Positions 41,703 to 50,043 of a stretch of DNA of 64,000 nt are shown here, one piece after another. The notes beneath the pieces are model-generated. The model worked only from the letters and a program-made list of their open reading frames with translations, had not been told where the DNA came from and made no database searches. A program made the position numbers and the translations under genes. The stretch's first letter is position 1. Each line of letters opens with the position of its first letter. This DNA comes from Anaerolineae bacterium (GTDB lineage Bacteria; Chloroflexota; Anaerolineae; UBA4142; SHND01): assembly GCA_020851635.1 (NCBI GenBank), contig JADZCJ010000046.1:62001-126000 (forward strand), in the 5' to 3' direction.

Positions 41703-42326
41703 ATGGCAGACATTAAATTCGAATTGAGGGCGTATTGCTATCTGGACCGTATGCAGCCGCAGTATGCCGCATTTGTGGGAACGATCACGCAGGGCGATCT
41801 GCCCATCGAGGGCATGGCGTCCTTGTATGTCGAAGTGGCGCCGGGAAACGATGTGTTTCGGCTGGTGGATATTGCGGTGAAATCCACGGACGCCAAACCC
41901 GGCGCGCAGATTGTGGAACGCGAATTTGGGATGTTTGAAGTCCATTCGCTGCGACAAGCTGAGGTGTTGGAGGCGGGGCGCATTGTATTGGAGCGCCTGA
42001 ATCTGACACCGGAAGACCGCATCAAACCGAGCGTCGCGTCGCTGCAAATGATCACGCACGTCAATACCTATCAGGTGCAGCTGCTCAATCGTTTTCGGCG
42101 TGGGGCGATGCTCGTCGCAGGAGAGACATTGTTTATCATGGAAGTGGCGCCTGCAGCGTATATCAACCTCGCCGCAAACGAAGCGGAAAAATACGCGACG
42201 GTGAAATTGATTCACGTTTCGTCTGTCGGCAGATTCGGGCGCATGTGGATGTCGGGCAGTGAGGCGGAAATGATGGCTGCACAGCGCGCCGCCGTTGCCG
42301 CGATTGAAAACCTGCAGGGGAAATAA
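41703..42326 (+). CDS. tandem BMC-domain (BMC-T-like) shell protein, second in the locus
   Basis: 207 aa from ATG 41703 (GTG 41679 possible). Two BMC-like halves: ~35-105 (MASLYVEVAPGNDVFRLVDIAVK, GMFEVHSLRQAEVLEAGRIV) and ~135-205 (LFIMEVAPAAYINLAANEAEKY, LIHVSSVGRFGRMWMSGSEAEMMAAQRAA). It is distinct from EutL in this locus. It would form pseudohexameric trimers. Its exact class is unsure. A short frame from ATG 41641 with a decent ribosome site overlaps its start and could act in coupling. Confidence 0.75.
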   Translation: MADIKFELRAYCYLDRMQPQYAAFVGTITQGDLPIEGMASLYVEVAPGNDVFRLVDIAVKSTDAKPGAQIVEREFGMFEVHSLRQAEVLEAGRIVLERLNLTPEDRIKPSVASLQMITHVNTYQVQLLNRFRRGAMLVAGETLFIMEVAPAAYINLAANEAEKYATVKLIHVSSVGRFGRMWMSGSEAEMMAAQRAAVAAIENLQGK

Positions 42327-42328
42327 TT

Positions 42329-42691
42329 ATGGCTCGCACGTTTTTTACGGAACGCGATATCGAAGAGCTGGCAAAACGCGGCGTCACGGAAATTCCGGTG
42401 GACGATTCGGTCTATATCACGGACAGCGCCCGCGAGCTGATGGACAAATTGGGCATCAAGCGCAAGATGTTGAACAGCACAGCCCCGTCAAGTGTATTGA
42501 AATCGCCCGATGTGGCGAACCTGCACAAGCCCTCTGCTCCTGTGTCCACTGTATCGGGCGGAACGCTCACGGACGCGGAACGACATCAGGTGATCGAACA
42601 GGTCAAGAGCGGCGTGATCGCGCGGCTGGGACCCGGTGTGGACAGCGCGGTTGTTGACCAGATTGTAAGAAAAGTAGTCAGCAAATTATGA
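42329..42691 (+). CDS. small BMC-associated protein with encapsulation-peptide-like C-terminus
   Basis: 120 aa. The N-terminus (TFFTERDIEELAKRGVTEIPV, YITDSARELMDKLGIK) resembles the short N-terminal module seen in EutT and several BMC-associated proteins, in which an (I/L)TE start and a TPxAREL motif are common. A Pro/Ser/Thr linker follows, then an amphipathic tail (ERHQVIEQVKSGVIARL, VDQIVRKVVSKL) like encapsulation peptides. No catalytic domain. ATGA overlap with the next BMC-P gene. It could be a core adaptor, but this is inference. Confidence 0.65.
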   Translation: MARTFFTERDIEELAKRGVTEIPVDDSVYITDSARELMDKLGIKRKMLNSTAPSSVLKSPDVANLHKPSAPVSTVSGGTLTDAERHQVIEQVKSGVIARLGPGVDSAVVDQIVRKVVSKL

Positions 42692-42999
42692 TATTGGGTC
42701 AAGTGGTCGGGACGGTGGTGGCGACGATCAAGGATGAGCAGTTGGCGGGGGAAAAGATTCTGCTCGTTCAGTTGATGAACGCGAAACGCGAGAAAATCGG
42801 ACGCCCGCTGGCGGCGATTGAAGTGGTCCATGCGGGAGTGGGCGATCTCGTGTTCCTCGTCCGTTCGCGCGAAGCCGCGTTGGCAACGTATCCCGTGCAG
42901 GGACCGGTGGATTTGGCGATTGTGGGGATTGTGGATACGGCGGAGGCGATTCAAGATGTAGAGTTGGAACTACCGTTCGGGGAATCGTTTTTTACATGA
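42688..42999 (+). CDS. BMC-P vertex protein (EutN/CcmL), copy 2
   Basis: 103 aa; MILGQVVGTVVATIKDEQLAG is the family N-terminus, with AAIEVVHAGVGDLVFLV and IVGIVDTAEA. A ~10-residue acidic/Phe-rich tail (ELELPFGESFF) is extra relative to copy 1. Overlaps genes on both sides by ATGA. Confidence 0.94.
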   Translation: MILGQVVGTVVATIKDEQLAGEKILLVQLMNAKREKIGRPLAAIEVVHAGVGDLVFLVRSREAALATYPVQGPVDLAIVGIVDTAEAIQDVELELPFGESFFT

Positions 43000-43268
43000 T
43001 CATTGCCAAAGTAGTTGGAAATGTTGTTTCGACGATAAAACACTCTTGTTACGCGGGGCGTAAACTGATGATCGTGCGCCCGATGCATCTGCCGGGTGAC
43101 AAACCGGACGATGATTTTGTTGCGATTGATGCCGCGCACGCAGGTATCGGCGATACGGTGCTGGTCTGTTCGGAAGGAAATGCGACGCGGGCGTTGGTGG
43201 GAAATCCCAATGCGCCTGTGCGTTCTTCGATTGTTGGGATTATTGATTCGGTCTCGATCATTCGCTGA
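42996..43268 (+). CDS. BMC-P vertex protein (EutN/CcmL), copy 3
   Basis: 90 aa starting MIIAKVVGNVVSTIKHSCYAG, with AIDAAHAGIGDTVLVCSEGNA and SIVGIIDSVSII. It is the shortest of the three pentamer paralogues and starts within the previous stop (ATGA). It is the last shell gene of the locus. Confidence 0.94.
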   Translation: MIIAKVVGNVVSTIKHSCYAGRKLMIVRPMHLPGDKPDDDFVAIDAAHAGIGDTVLVCSEGNATRALVGNPNAPVRSSIVGIIDSVSIIR

Positions 43269-43356
43269 GCGTCCGTAAATCCATAGCTTGCCTGCTCAGC
43301 AGACCGTTGAGCGCGCGGACAGAAAACGCGAATCCTCGCGAATCAGAACGTGAAAC

Positions 43357-44664
43357 ATGCTTCTTTTTCCCCCCGATTTCCTTTGGGCTGCCGCGACTGC
43401 CGGGCAGCAGGTCGAGGGACACAATTTCAATAGCGACTGGTCGGAATGGGAACAGCTCCCCGGCAAGATAAAGAACAATGATTCGTCGCGCATAGCTTGC
43501 GATTGGTGGGGCGGACGCTGGCGCGAGGACCTGGACCGCGCGCAGGCGCTGGGGATGATTGTCCAGCGAATCGGGATCGAGTGGGCGCGGCTCGAACCCC
43601 AGCCGGGTCAATGGGACGCACAGGCAGCAGCGCGCTATCGCGAGATGATTGCGGGAATTCGGGAACGGGGGATGGAGCCGTTCGTCACCCTGCACCATTT
43701 TACCAGCCCCAAATGGGTGGCGGAACGAGGAGGGTTCGAGAATCCGGAAGTTGCACAATGGGCGGCGAAGTATGCAGAGCGCGCGGCGCAAGAATTTCAA
43801 GACCTCGTCACTTTTTGGATCACCATCAACGAGCCAAATGTGTATGCTGCCCAGTGCTATTTCCTGGGGCTATGGCTGGCACAGAAAAAGGACCCGCTGC
43901 TCATGTTTCGGGTCCTCAAAAACGAAATTCACGCGCACGCGACAATGTATCACGCTATCAAGCGAGTCCAACCTGCGGCGCAGGTGGGATATTCTCATCA
44001 TTGGCGCGTGCTCGAACCACTCAACGCCGGATCCCCACTCGACCGCCTGGTGACAGGACTGTATACCCGCGTTTTCAATGAGGTATTTTTCACCGCGATA
44101 GAGGAAGGGGTGCTCCGCTTTCCCCTCGGGCTGGGCGGCGCGATCCCCAAAGTCAAGGGGACACAGGACTATATCGGGGTCAATTATTATTATCAGGAAA
44201 ATGTGGCGTTTGATATTACCCGACCCGGAGACATTTTTGGACGACGCGTTGTGGGTCCCGATGTGGAGCGATTGCATCGTTATTTTGAGGGCGCAGGGCA
44301 TTTAGACCCCGGAGCGTTGTACCGGCTGCTCCTCCGAATGAAAGAATACAACAAGCCCATCTATATTACCGAAAACGGATTTGTGGCGACTGACCGCGAC
44401 GACCAGGTGCGTTATATGGTCACGCATTTGCAGGCGGTGCATCGGGCGATCCGGGAAGGCGCAGACGTGCGGGGCTATTTCTGGTGGTCGCTGTTGGACA
44501 ATTTCGAATGGTCCGAGGGCTATACCCCACGTTTTGGGTTGTATCACACTGATTTTGAGACCCAAACGCGCACGCTGAGAGACGCCGGCAGGGTATACGA
44601 GCAGATCGTCCGCGCCAATGGGATTCCCGACGAATTGGTCGAACAGTACCCGATAAAGAATTGA
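43357..44664 (+). CDS. GH1 beta-glucosidase
   Basis: 435 aa, normal for GH1. LLFPPDFLWAAATAGQQVEG is the typical start. The acid/base Glu is in WITINEPNVYA and the nucleophile Glu in IYITENGFVAT; GYFWWSLLDNFEWSEGYTPRFGLYHTDF is the conserved substrate-binding end. Cytoplasmic, retaining enzyme cleaving terminal beta-glucosides or beta-galactosides. It stands between the BMC-P genes and the aldolase. Confidence 0.93.
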   Translation: MLLFPPDFLWAAATAGQQVEGHNFNSDWSEWEQLPGKIKNNDSSRIACDWWGGRWREDLDRAQALGMIVQRIGIEWARLEPQPGQWDAQAAARYREMIAGIRERGMEPFVTLHHFTSPKWVAERGGFENPEVAQWAAKYAERAAQEFQDLVTFWITINEPNVYAAQCYFLGLWLAQKKDPLLMFRVLKNEIHAHATMYHAIKRVQPAAQVGYSHHWRVLEPLNAGSPLDRLVTGLYTRVFNEVFFTAIEEGVLRFPLGLGGAIPKVKGTQDYIGVNYYYQENVAFDITRPGDIFGRRVVGPDVERLHRYFEGAGHLDPGALYRLLLRMKEYNKPIYITENGFVATDRDDQVRYMVTHLQAVHRAIREGADVRGYFWWSLLDNFEWSEGYTPRFGLYHTDFETQTRTLRDAGRVYEQIVRANGIPDELVEQYPIKN

Positions 44665-44671
44665 GACGAAT

Positions 44672-45412
44672 ATGGATGCAAGAAGTGAATATGCCTTGCG
44701 CGACGAGATTGTGCGTATCGGCAAGTTGATGTGGGAAAAGAATTTTATCGCCGCCGGCGACGGAAATTTGAGCGTGCGCGTCGGGTCGGACCGACTTTTA
44801 TGCACGCCGAGCGGTTTGAGCAAGGGTTTTCTCAATGCCGACCAACTGCTGGTGATTGATATGCAAGGCAACAAGGTTGGCACAAATTTTGGTGTGGCGC
44901 GCGATTTGGTTCCGTCGTCCGAGATCCGCCTGCATCTCGAATGTTATCGCCAGCGCGCCGATGTGCAGGCGGTGGTGCACGCGCACCCGCCGTCGGCGAT
45001 TTCCTGCACGCTGGTCGGGATTTCGCTCGCCAAGTGCATTTTGCCCGAAGTGGTTTATGATCTGGGCACGATTCCCACCCTGCCGTATGCGACGCCCACG
45101 AGCGTCGAAGGTCCCGAACGGATTCGTGATTTGATTGGGGCTTTCGATGCGCTCATGCTCGAACGACATGGTTCGGTGACGGTCGGCAAGAATTTGTGGG
45201 AAGCATATATGCGTTTGGAACGGCTCGAACATTCGGCATTGATTGCCCTGCAAGCGAATGCAGTCCAGCCCGTCTCACCGCTGGCAAGTAATCAGATTCA
45301 AAAACTCGTCAAGATGCGCGAAAAAGTATTTTCACAACGGGGACGTGATGTATGCGCCGAGTGCAACGCGTGCATGGTCAGTGACCGACATTCGTCACGG
45401 CAGACGGCATAA
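44672..45412 (+). CDS. class II aldolase (L-fuculose/rhamnulose-phosphate aldolase-like)
   Basis: 246 aa, starting 8 bases after the glucosidase. Zinc-aldolase features: NFIAAGDGNLSVRVG, LCTPSGLSKGFL, SSEIRLHLECYRQR (catalytic Glu), VVHAHPPSAISCT (two His ligands) and LERHGSVTVG (third His). It would split a deoxyketose phosphate to DHAP and lactaldehyde. Similar aldolases are cargo of sugar-type BMCs, and lactaldehyde could be an aldehyde substrate here. The extended C-terminus has CAECNAC. Confidence 0.85.
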   Translation: MDARSEYALRDEIVRIGKLMWEKNFIAAGDGNLSVRVGSDRLLCTPSGLSKGFLNADQLLVIDMQGNKVGTNFGVARDLVPSSEIRLHLECYRQRADVQAVVHAHPPSAISCTLVGISLAKCILPEVVYDLGTIPTLPYATPTSVEGPERIRDLIGAFDALMLERHGSVTVGKNLWEAYMRLERLEHSALIALQANAVQPVSPLASNQIQKLVKMREKVFSQRGRDVCAECNACMVSDRHSSRQTA

Positions 45413-45484
45413 TAAGCGTTTGTGTGCGCTGAAATTGATGAATCTGCGATTCTTTAATTTCAGCGCATATATCTTTGACTCACT

Positions 45485-45769
45485 TTGGTCGTCGGCGTCT
45501 GTACAATACAACTGGAAGTGTTTGGGGACGGCTCGCTCAAGGGCAAGCGGCATGTGGTCAAGCCGATCCTGGCGCGGGTGCGCAACCATTTTAATGTGGC
45601 GGCAGCTGAAGTAGACGATTTGGACTCGTGGCAGCGCTCGACTCTGGCGTTTGTCTGCGTCTCGAACGATGCGGCGTATGCGCACGGGTTATTGGAAAAG
45701 GTAATTGACTATATCGAGCGCAACCGTTTTGACGCCAACATTTTGGATTATCAGATTGAGCTCCTTTGA
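45485..45769 (+). CDS. DUF503 protein
   Basis: 94 aa from TTG 45485. VVGVCTIQLEVFGDGSLKGKRHVVKPILARVRNHFNVAAAEVD is characteristic of DUF503 (YlxP-like), usually found near translation genes. Role uncertain. Its stop overlaps the next start (TTGA). Confidence 0.82.
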   Translation: MVVGVCTIQLEVFGDGSLKGKRHVVKPILARVRNHFNVAAAEVDDLDSWQRSTLAFVCVSNDAAYAHGLLEKVIDYIERNRFDANILDYQIELL

Positions 45770-47766
45770 GTGCCTCGTTTCCGGCACGCCTTGCCGGTAA
45801 TCAGATTTCTGCGCTCGCCCTCAAGCGAGTTCCCCCGCCTGCGCTTGTCTCGTCGCTCGTCCTCCTGATTCTGCACGCGTCAGGTCTCACCCTTGTCGCC
45901 CAATTAGCGCGCGTCCCTTTTTGGGTAGTTGTCGTTGCCATTCTCGTCCTGGTGACGGCGCAATTCCTCCCGCGCGTGCGAGCGATATTGAGCCCGGGGC
46001 TGCTTGCGCCGTTCTGGTTTGTGTATCTGGCAGTGGGCTTGCGTTTTGTGTGGCTGCGCGTGCTGCGGGGGGAGATACAGGGTTATTTTGAATACACTCT
46101 GCCCGACCCGCGTGTGCTGCTACATTTCGAGTTTCTCGTCGGCGCGGCATTGGTATACGGCGCGTTGATTCTGCTCGCGCAGCTGGCGCCGTCACGCGGG
46201 GCGACGCTTGCGCTGGCAGCAGTTGTGGGTGTGGGTGCGATTTTTGGGTGGGCGGTGATCGAGTATTTTGGGAATCGGACCTATGGCGCGACGGGGAGCG
46301 ACCCGTTTGCCTATGTGCAGATGGGAATTGACCTGGCGACGCATGGGACACCGGGGCATGTTTTTGAGCTTTTTCCAATCGTCTCGAATGCCGCGCTGTC
46401 GTGGTTCCCGTTGGTGCATGTGGGGTATCACTTGCCCATGACCCCGCAAGGCGATGCGGTCACGGTGTGGCCCTTTGGCGGGTCACTTGTATACGCATCC
46501 GCTTTTCTTGCGGCGGGGGAACCCGCCTTGTATCTTGTCAATCCGCTGTTTTCGTCGTTGAGCATTCTCGCCGCGGGATTGCTGGCATGGGAATTGACGC
46601 GCAATGACTCGCGAACAGTTCGAATTGTTACCGCGTGCATAACCGCCTGTCTGGTTGCTACCTCTAACGAGATTGTGGACTGGGCGGGGGTGACGATGGT
46701 GGATACGCAGGCGCTCGTCTTTTCGACGCTGGCGTTTTACTGCGCGCTGCGGGTGTATCGGGGTGGAAATTGGGGCTGGGCGGTCGGCGCGGGCGTGTTG
46801 TGGGGGCTGGCGTATCTTGTGCGCCACACGCAGTTGGTAATTGCGCTAGGGTTTGTGCCGCTGTTTTTGTTTGCTCATTCTCCGCGACGTTTGATTATTC
46901 GAAATAGTCTGATTGCACTTGGCGCGGCGTTTCTGATTGCGACGCCTGACCTGTGGTATCATCAACTCTGGTTTGGCAGTCCTTTCGCTCCGGAATCGCA
47001 AGAGCTGGCGCTGTATTCATTTGGCGCGATTCCCACTGCTCTTGCCGCACTGGGCGCTAGCGCGTTGACGGGAGCCGAGTTTGGATGGCTGCTGCTGTTT
47101 GTGGTTGTGGGGATGGCGCTTTATACGCGGCGCGAACGGGTTCCGGGCGTTGCGCTGTGGTTGACGCTTGGCGCAGTCCTGGCGGTCCATTTGCCGTATC
47201 CCGCCCTGCGGCTTCGTGATCTGATCCCCGAACTGCCGATCATTGCTTTTTATGCGAGTTGTGGGATCGTGGAGAGTATTGCGCGATTGTGGCGGCAAAA
47301 GCGCGCGTGGGCAACTGCAGCAGCGGGACTCGTCCTGTTTCTGGCGTTTGAATTTATGCTGGTGCGGGTGTGGAACACGCTGCCCCGGGTTGTGCAGGAG
47401 CCGGAGCCGCGTTTTGGGGCGATGACACAGCAACAGCGGGACTCGTTTGACACGTTGGTGCGGCTGACGCTGCCCGACGCGATCGTGGGGACGACGCTCA
47501 ATTCGGGCGCAGTCGAGTTGTATTCCGGGCGCAGTGCGGTCCGTCCAGGGGGCTGGTCGGAGGCGGAACTGCGCGAGTTTTTGCAGATCGCGCACGCAAA
47601 CGGGCGCGAATTCTATCTACTGCAGGACAATGCAGAAATTGCGCGGGCGGCGGACGATTTACGAAGGGACTATAACGTCGAACTGGTCGGGACTTTGGAT
47701 GTGCCTTTGTTTGGTGAGGACATTGTGCCGAATGCAGGGACGTTGTGGCGGATATCGAGGGATTAA
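45766..47766 (+). CDS. polytopic membrane glycosyltransferase-like protein (GT39/ArnT-PMT superfamily)
   Basis: 666 aa from TTG 45766, with about 11-12 membrane helices from residue ~25 to ~530 and a soluble C-terminal ~120 residues. A short acidic loop after helix 5 (RTYGATGSDPFAYVQMGIDLATHG) resembles the Asp-containing catalytic loop of lipid-linked sugar transferases. LVRHTQLVIALGFVPLFLFA and helices beyond are typical. No substrate can be named. Confidence 0.68.
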   Translation: MSASFPARLAGNQISALALKRVPPPALVSSLVLLILHASGLTLVAQLARVPFWVVVVAILVLVTAQFLPRVRAILSPGLLAPFWFVYLAVGLRFVWLRVLRGEIQGYFEYTLPDPRVLLHFEFLVGAALVYGALILLAQLAPSRGATLALAAVVGVGAIFGWAVIEYFGNRTYGATGSDPFAYVQMGIDLATHGTPGHVFELFPIVSNAALSWFPLVHVGYHLPMTPQGDAVTVWPFGGSLVYASAFLAAGEPALYLVNPLFSSLSILAAGLLAWELTRNDSRTVRIVTACITACLVATSNEIVDWAGVTMVDTQALVFSTLAFYCALRVYRGGNWGWAVGAGVLWGLAYLVRHTQLVIALGFVPLFLFAHSPRRLIIRNSLIALGAAFLIATPDLWYHQLWFGSPFAPESQELALYSFGAIPTALAALGASALTGAEFGWLLLFVVVGMALYTRRERVPGVALWLTLGAVLAVHLPYPALRLRDLIPELPIIAFYASCGIVESIARLWRQKRAWATAAAGLVLFLAFEFMLVRVWNTLPRVVQEPEPRFGAMTQQQRDSFDTLVRLTLPDAIVGTTLNSGAVELYSGRSAVRPGGWSEAELREFLQIAHANGREFYLLQDNAEIARAADDLRRDYNVELVGTLDVPLFGEDIVPNAGTLWRISRD

Positions 47767-47780
47767 CGGCTAAAGCCGTT
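47765..47780. repeat. small palindrome at the stop before der
   Basis: AACGGCT-AA-AGCCGTT, a perfect 7-bp stem overlapping the upstream stop codon. Such CGGCTAAAGCCG units often recur in Chloroflexota genomes as dispersed palindromes; only one copy is seen here. Confidence 0.5.
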
Positions 47781-47799
47781 ACTACATGAGCGAATTTTT

Positions 47800-49152
47800 A
47801 TGGCATCGAAACCGATTGTTGCGATTGTGGGACGCCCGAATGTGGGCAAGTCCACCTTGTTTAATCGCCTGGTGGGTGAGCGATTGGCAATTGTGTCTGA
47901 AACAGCGGGCACGACGCGTGACCGCCTGTATGCCGACGCGGATTTTGCGGGACGCGAATTTACAGTGGTGGACACGGGCGGGATTGTGGGCGAGCGTGAA
48001 GCGGTTGCGGAAAACGACACATCCAAGTTCTTTGCGCTGGCGCGGGCGCAGGCAAAACTTGCGATTGACGAAGCGGATGCGATTCTGTTTTTGACGGATG
48101 CCGAAGCAGGGGTCTTGCCGGGCGATTACGAGATTGCAGAGATTCTACGCAAGAGTGACGCGCCCGTGTATCTCATCGTCAACAAGGCAGACAATGACAA
48201 ACGCATCGCCGACGCGGTCGAATTTTTTGAGCTGGGACTGGGAGAGCCGAATCCGATTTCGGCGCTGCACGGGACAGGGCTGGGCGATTTGTTGGAAGAA
48301 ATCATCTCCGAATTTCCGCCGCTCTCTGACGAGTCCGAGACCGAGATCCCGCAAATTGCCATTGTGGGACGCCCGAACGTGGGCAAGTCGTCACTCTTGA
48401 ACGCGATTTTGGGACAGGAACGCGCTATTGTGAGCGAGATTCCGGGCACCACGCGCGATGCACTGGATACCGAGGTCTTGTGGCGAGGGGAGCCCGTGAC
48501 GCTGATTGATACAGCGGGGATTCGGCGACGCGGCAAGATCGAGCCGGGGATTGAAAAATTCTCCAGTCTGCGTGCGCTCAAGGCGATTCAGCGGGCGGAT
48601 GTGGTGCTGCTGGTGCTGGATGCAGTGGATGGTCCGACATCGCAGGACGCGCACGTGATTGCCTATGCGTTGGAAGAGAACAAAGGAATTGTGCTGGTCG
48701 TGAACAAGTGGGATACGGTCGAAAAAGAGACGGACACGATGCGACGGTATGAAGAAAGGGTGCGTCAGACATTCAACTTTGTGCCCTATGCGCCGATTGT
48801 GTTTTGTTCCGCCAAATTCCGCGAACGGATTCCCGCCGTGATGGATACGGCGCTCCGTGTGCGGCAGGAATTGCGCGTGCGGGTGCCGACGGGCGAGCTG
48901 AATGAAATTGTTCGTGAAGCGGTCGCGCAGCACTCGCCGCCGACGCACGGCAAGACCCAGCTCAAGTTTTATTATGCGACGCAGGTGGGGACGATTCCGC
49001 CGACATTTGTCTTGTTTGTGAATCGCAAAGACATGGTGCATTTTTCGTATCAACGCTATCTGGAAAACAAGATTCGCGAGCGGTTCAAATTGACCGGCGC
49101 GCCGATCCGCATGATTTTTCGGGCGCGCCGTAAACGCGAAGAAGCGGGTTGA
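47800..49152 (+). CDS. der: ribosome-assembly GTPase Der (EngA)
   Basis: 450 aa, the usual size. Two tandem G domains, each with GRPNVGKST/S (Walker A), DTGGI or DTAGI (G3) and NKAD/NKWD (G4), then a C-terminal KH-like domain (LKFYYATQVGTIPPTFVLFVN). Der acts late in 50S subunit assembly. A strong terminator follows the stop. Confidence 0.97.
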   Translation: MASKPIVAIVGRPNVGKSTLFNRLVGERLAIVSETAGTTRDRLYADADFAGREFTVVDTGGIVGEREAVAENDTSKFFALARAQAKLAIDEADAILFLTDAEAGVLPGDYEIAEILRKSDAPVYLIVNKADNDKRIADAVEFFELGLGEPNPISALHGTGLGDLLEEIISEFPPLSDESETEIPQIAIVGRPNVGKSSLLNAILGQERAIVSEIPGTTRDALDTEVLWRGEPVTLIDTAGIRRRGKIEPGIEKFSSLRALKAIQRADVVLLVLDAVDGPTSQDAHVIAYALEENKGIVLVVNKWDTVEKETDTMRRYEERVRQTFNFVPYAPIVFCSAKFRERIPAVMDTALRVRQELRVRVPTGELNEIVREAVAQHSPPTHGKTQLKFYYATQVGTIPPTFVLFVNRKDMVHFSYQRYLENKIRERFKLTGAPIRMIFRARRKREEAG

Positions 49153-49155
49153 AAA

Positions 49156-49195
49156 CAAGAGCGCCGTTCTCGTTCGAGCGGCGCTCTTGCTTTTT
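49156..49195. terminator. bidirectional terminator between der and the convergent membrane-protein gene
   Basis: CAAGAGCGCCG (49156-49166) pairs perfectly with CGGCGCTCTTG (49179-49189); a T5 run follows on the plus strand and an A4 run precedes it, serving the minus strand. Confidence 0.85.
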
Positions 49196-50011
49196 CTAGC
49201 CCTGGTTGATGATTTGCTGCTGCGCTTTTTCGGCGTTGTCGAGACGAAGGGACTTTTGCAAGCCCTCGAGTGCATCTTTGCCTTGCTGGAGGATACCGAC
49301 GAATGAATGGACCGGCGTAGAACCTGTGCCGATGGCAATGCCTGTGATGAGGATATCCACGCGCGGGTTGACGTGGATGCCCAAGAGCGCAAACATTTGC
49401 AGACCGACGACGGTCGCAATCACAATCCCGAGCACGAGACTGGTCGTGATCGAGATGACGCGTTTGGCGTCGCGGTACTGTCCGGTGGAGGTGAGCGAGT
49501 TGAGACGCGTTTCGGCAAAGGCGACGTCGCTGGCGGCACGTTCGATCAATTGGGAAAAGGCATCCTGACCTGTCGGGAGCATGTCGGTGACGCGGGTCGT
49601 GGGGTCGCCCTCTTGCGCCAGCGTTTCGAGGCGTTCGCGCGCGGCGCGCAGTTCGTCGTTTGCCCAGCGGAGCCATTCACTGCGCCCCGCCAAAAAAGCC
49701 ACCAGCGAACGAATATAGCTCTCGACAAGATTCCAGAACATTTCGATCATGCGTTCCACCGCAAGCGCGGCGACGAGGATTGGCGCGAGAACGGCAGCCA
49801 AATCCACACCTGACGCGAGCGGGACCACCGGAGTTGGTGTGATCGGATAAGTGAGGGCAAATGCGATTGTCCCGGCAAAGATGCCAAGCAAGACCGCAAT
49901 CCCGCCATAGACAAGGACCCGGCCGCGGCTTTTGACGGCTTGTGTTTTGGGGGAAAGAGGAGTCTGCGGCGAGGCAGTGGGAGGAGAAGATTCAGGTTGA
50001 GGGGCGGACAT
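49196..50011 (-). CDS. membrane protein of unknown function
   Basis: 271 aa. Pro/Ser-rich N-terminus, two membrane helices (~35-55 VLVYGGIAVLLGIFAGTIAFA; ~68-88 DLAAVLAPILVAALAVERMI), a charged helical stretch (~110-190, partly coiled coil) and two more helices near 195-240 (SITTSLVLGIVIATVVGLQMFALL). I do not recognise the family. Confidence 0.7.
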   Translation of the reverse strand: MSAPQPESSPPTASPQTPLSPKTQAVKSRGRVLVYGGIAVLLGIFAGTIAFALTYPITPTPVVPLASGVDLAAVLAPILVAALAVERMIEMFWNLVESYIRSLVAFLAGRSEWLRWANDELRAARERLETLAQEGDPTTRVTDMLPTGQDAFSQLIERAASDVAFAETRLNSLTSTGQYRDAKRVISITTSLVLGIVIATVVGLQMFALLGIHVNPRVDILITGIAIGTGSTPVHSFVGILQQGKDALEGLQKSLRLDNAEKAQQQIINQG

Positions 50012-50043
50012 CTGTGCCTCCTGTTTGCTGGATGGTTGGAAGA

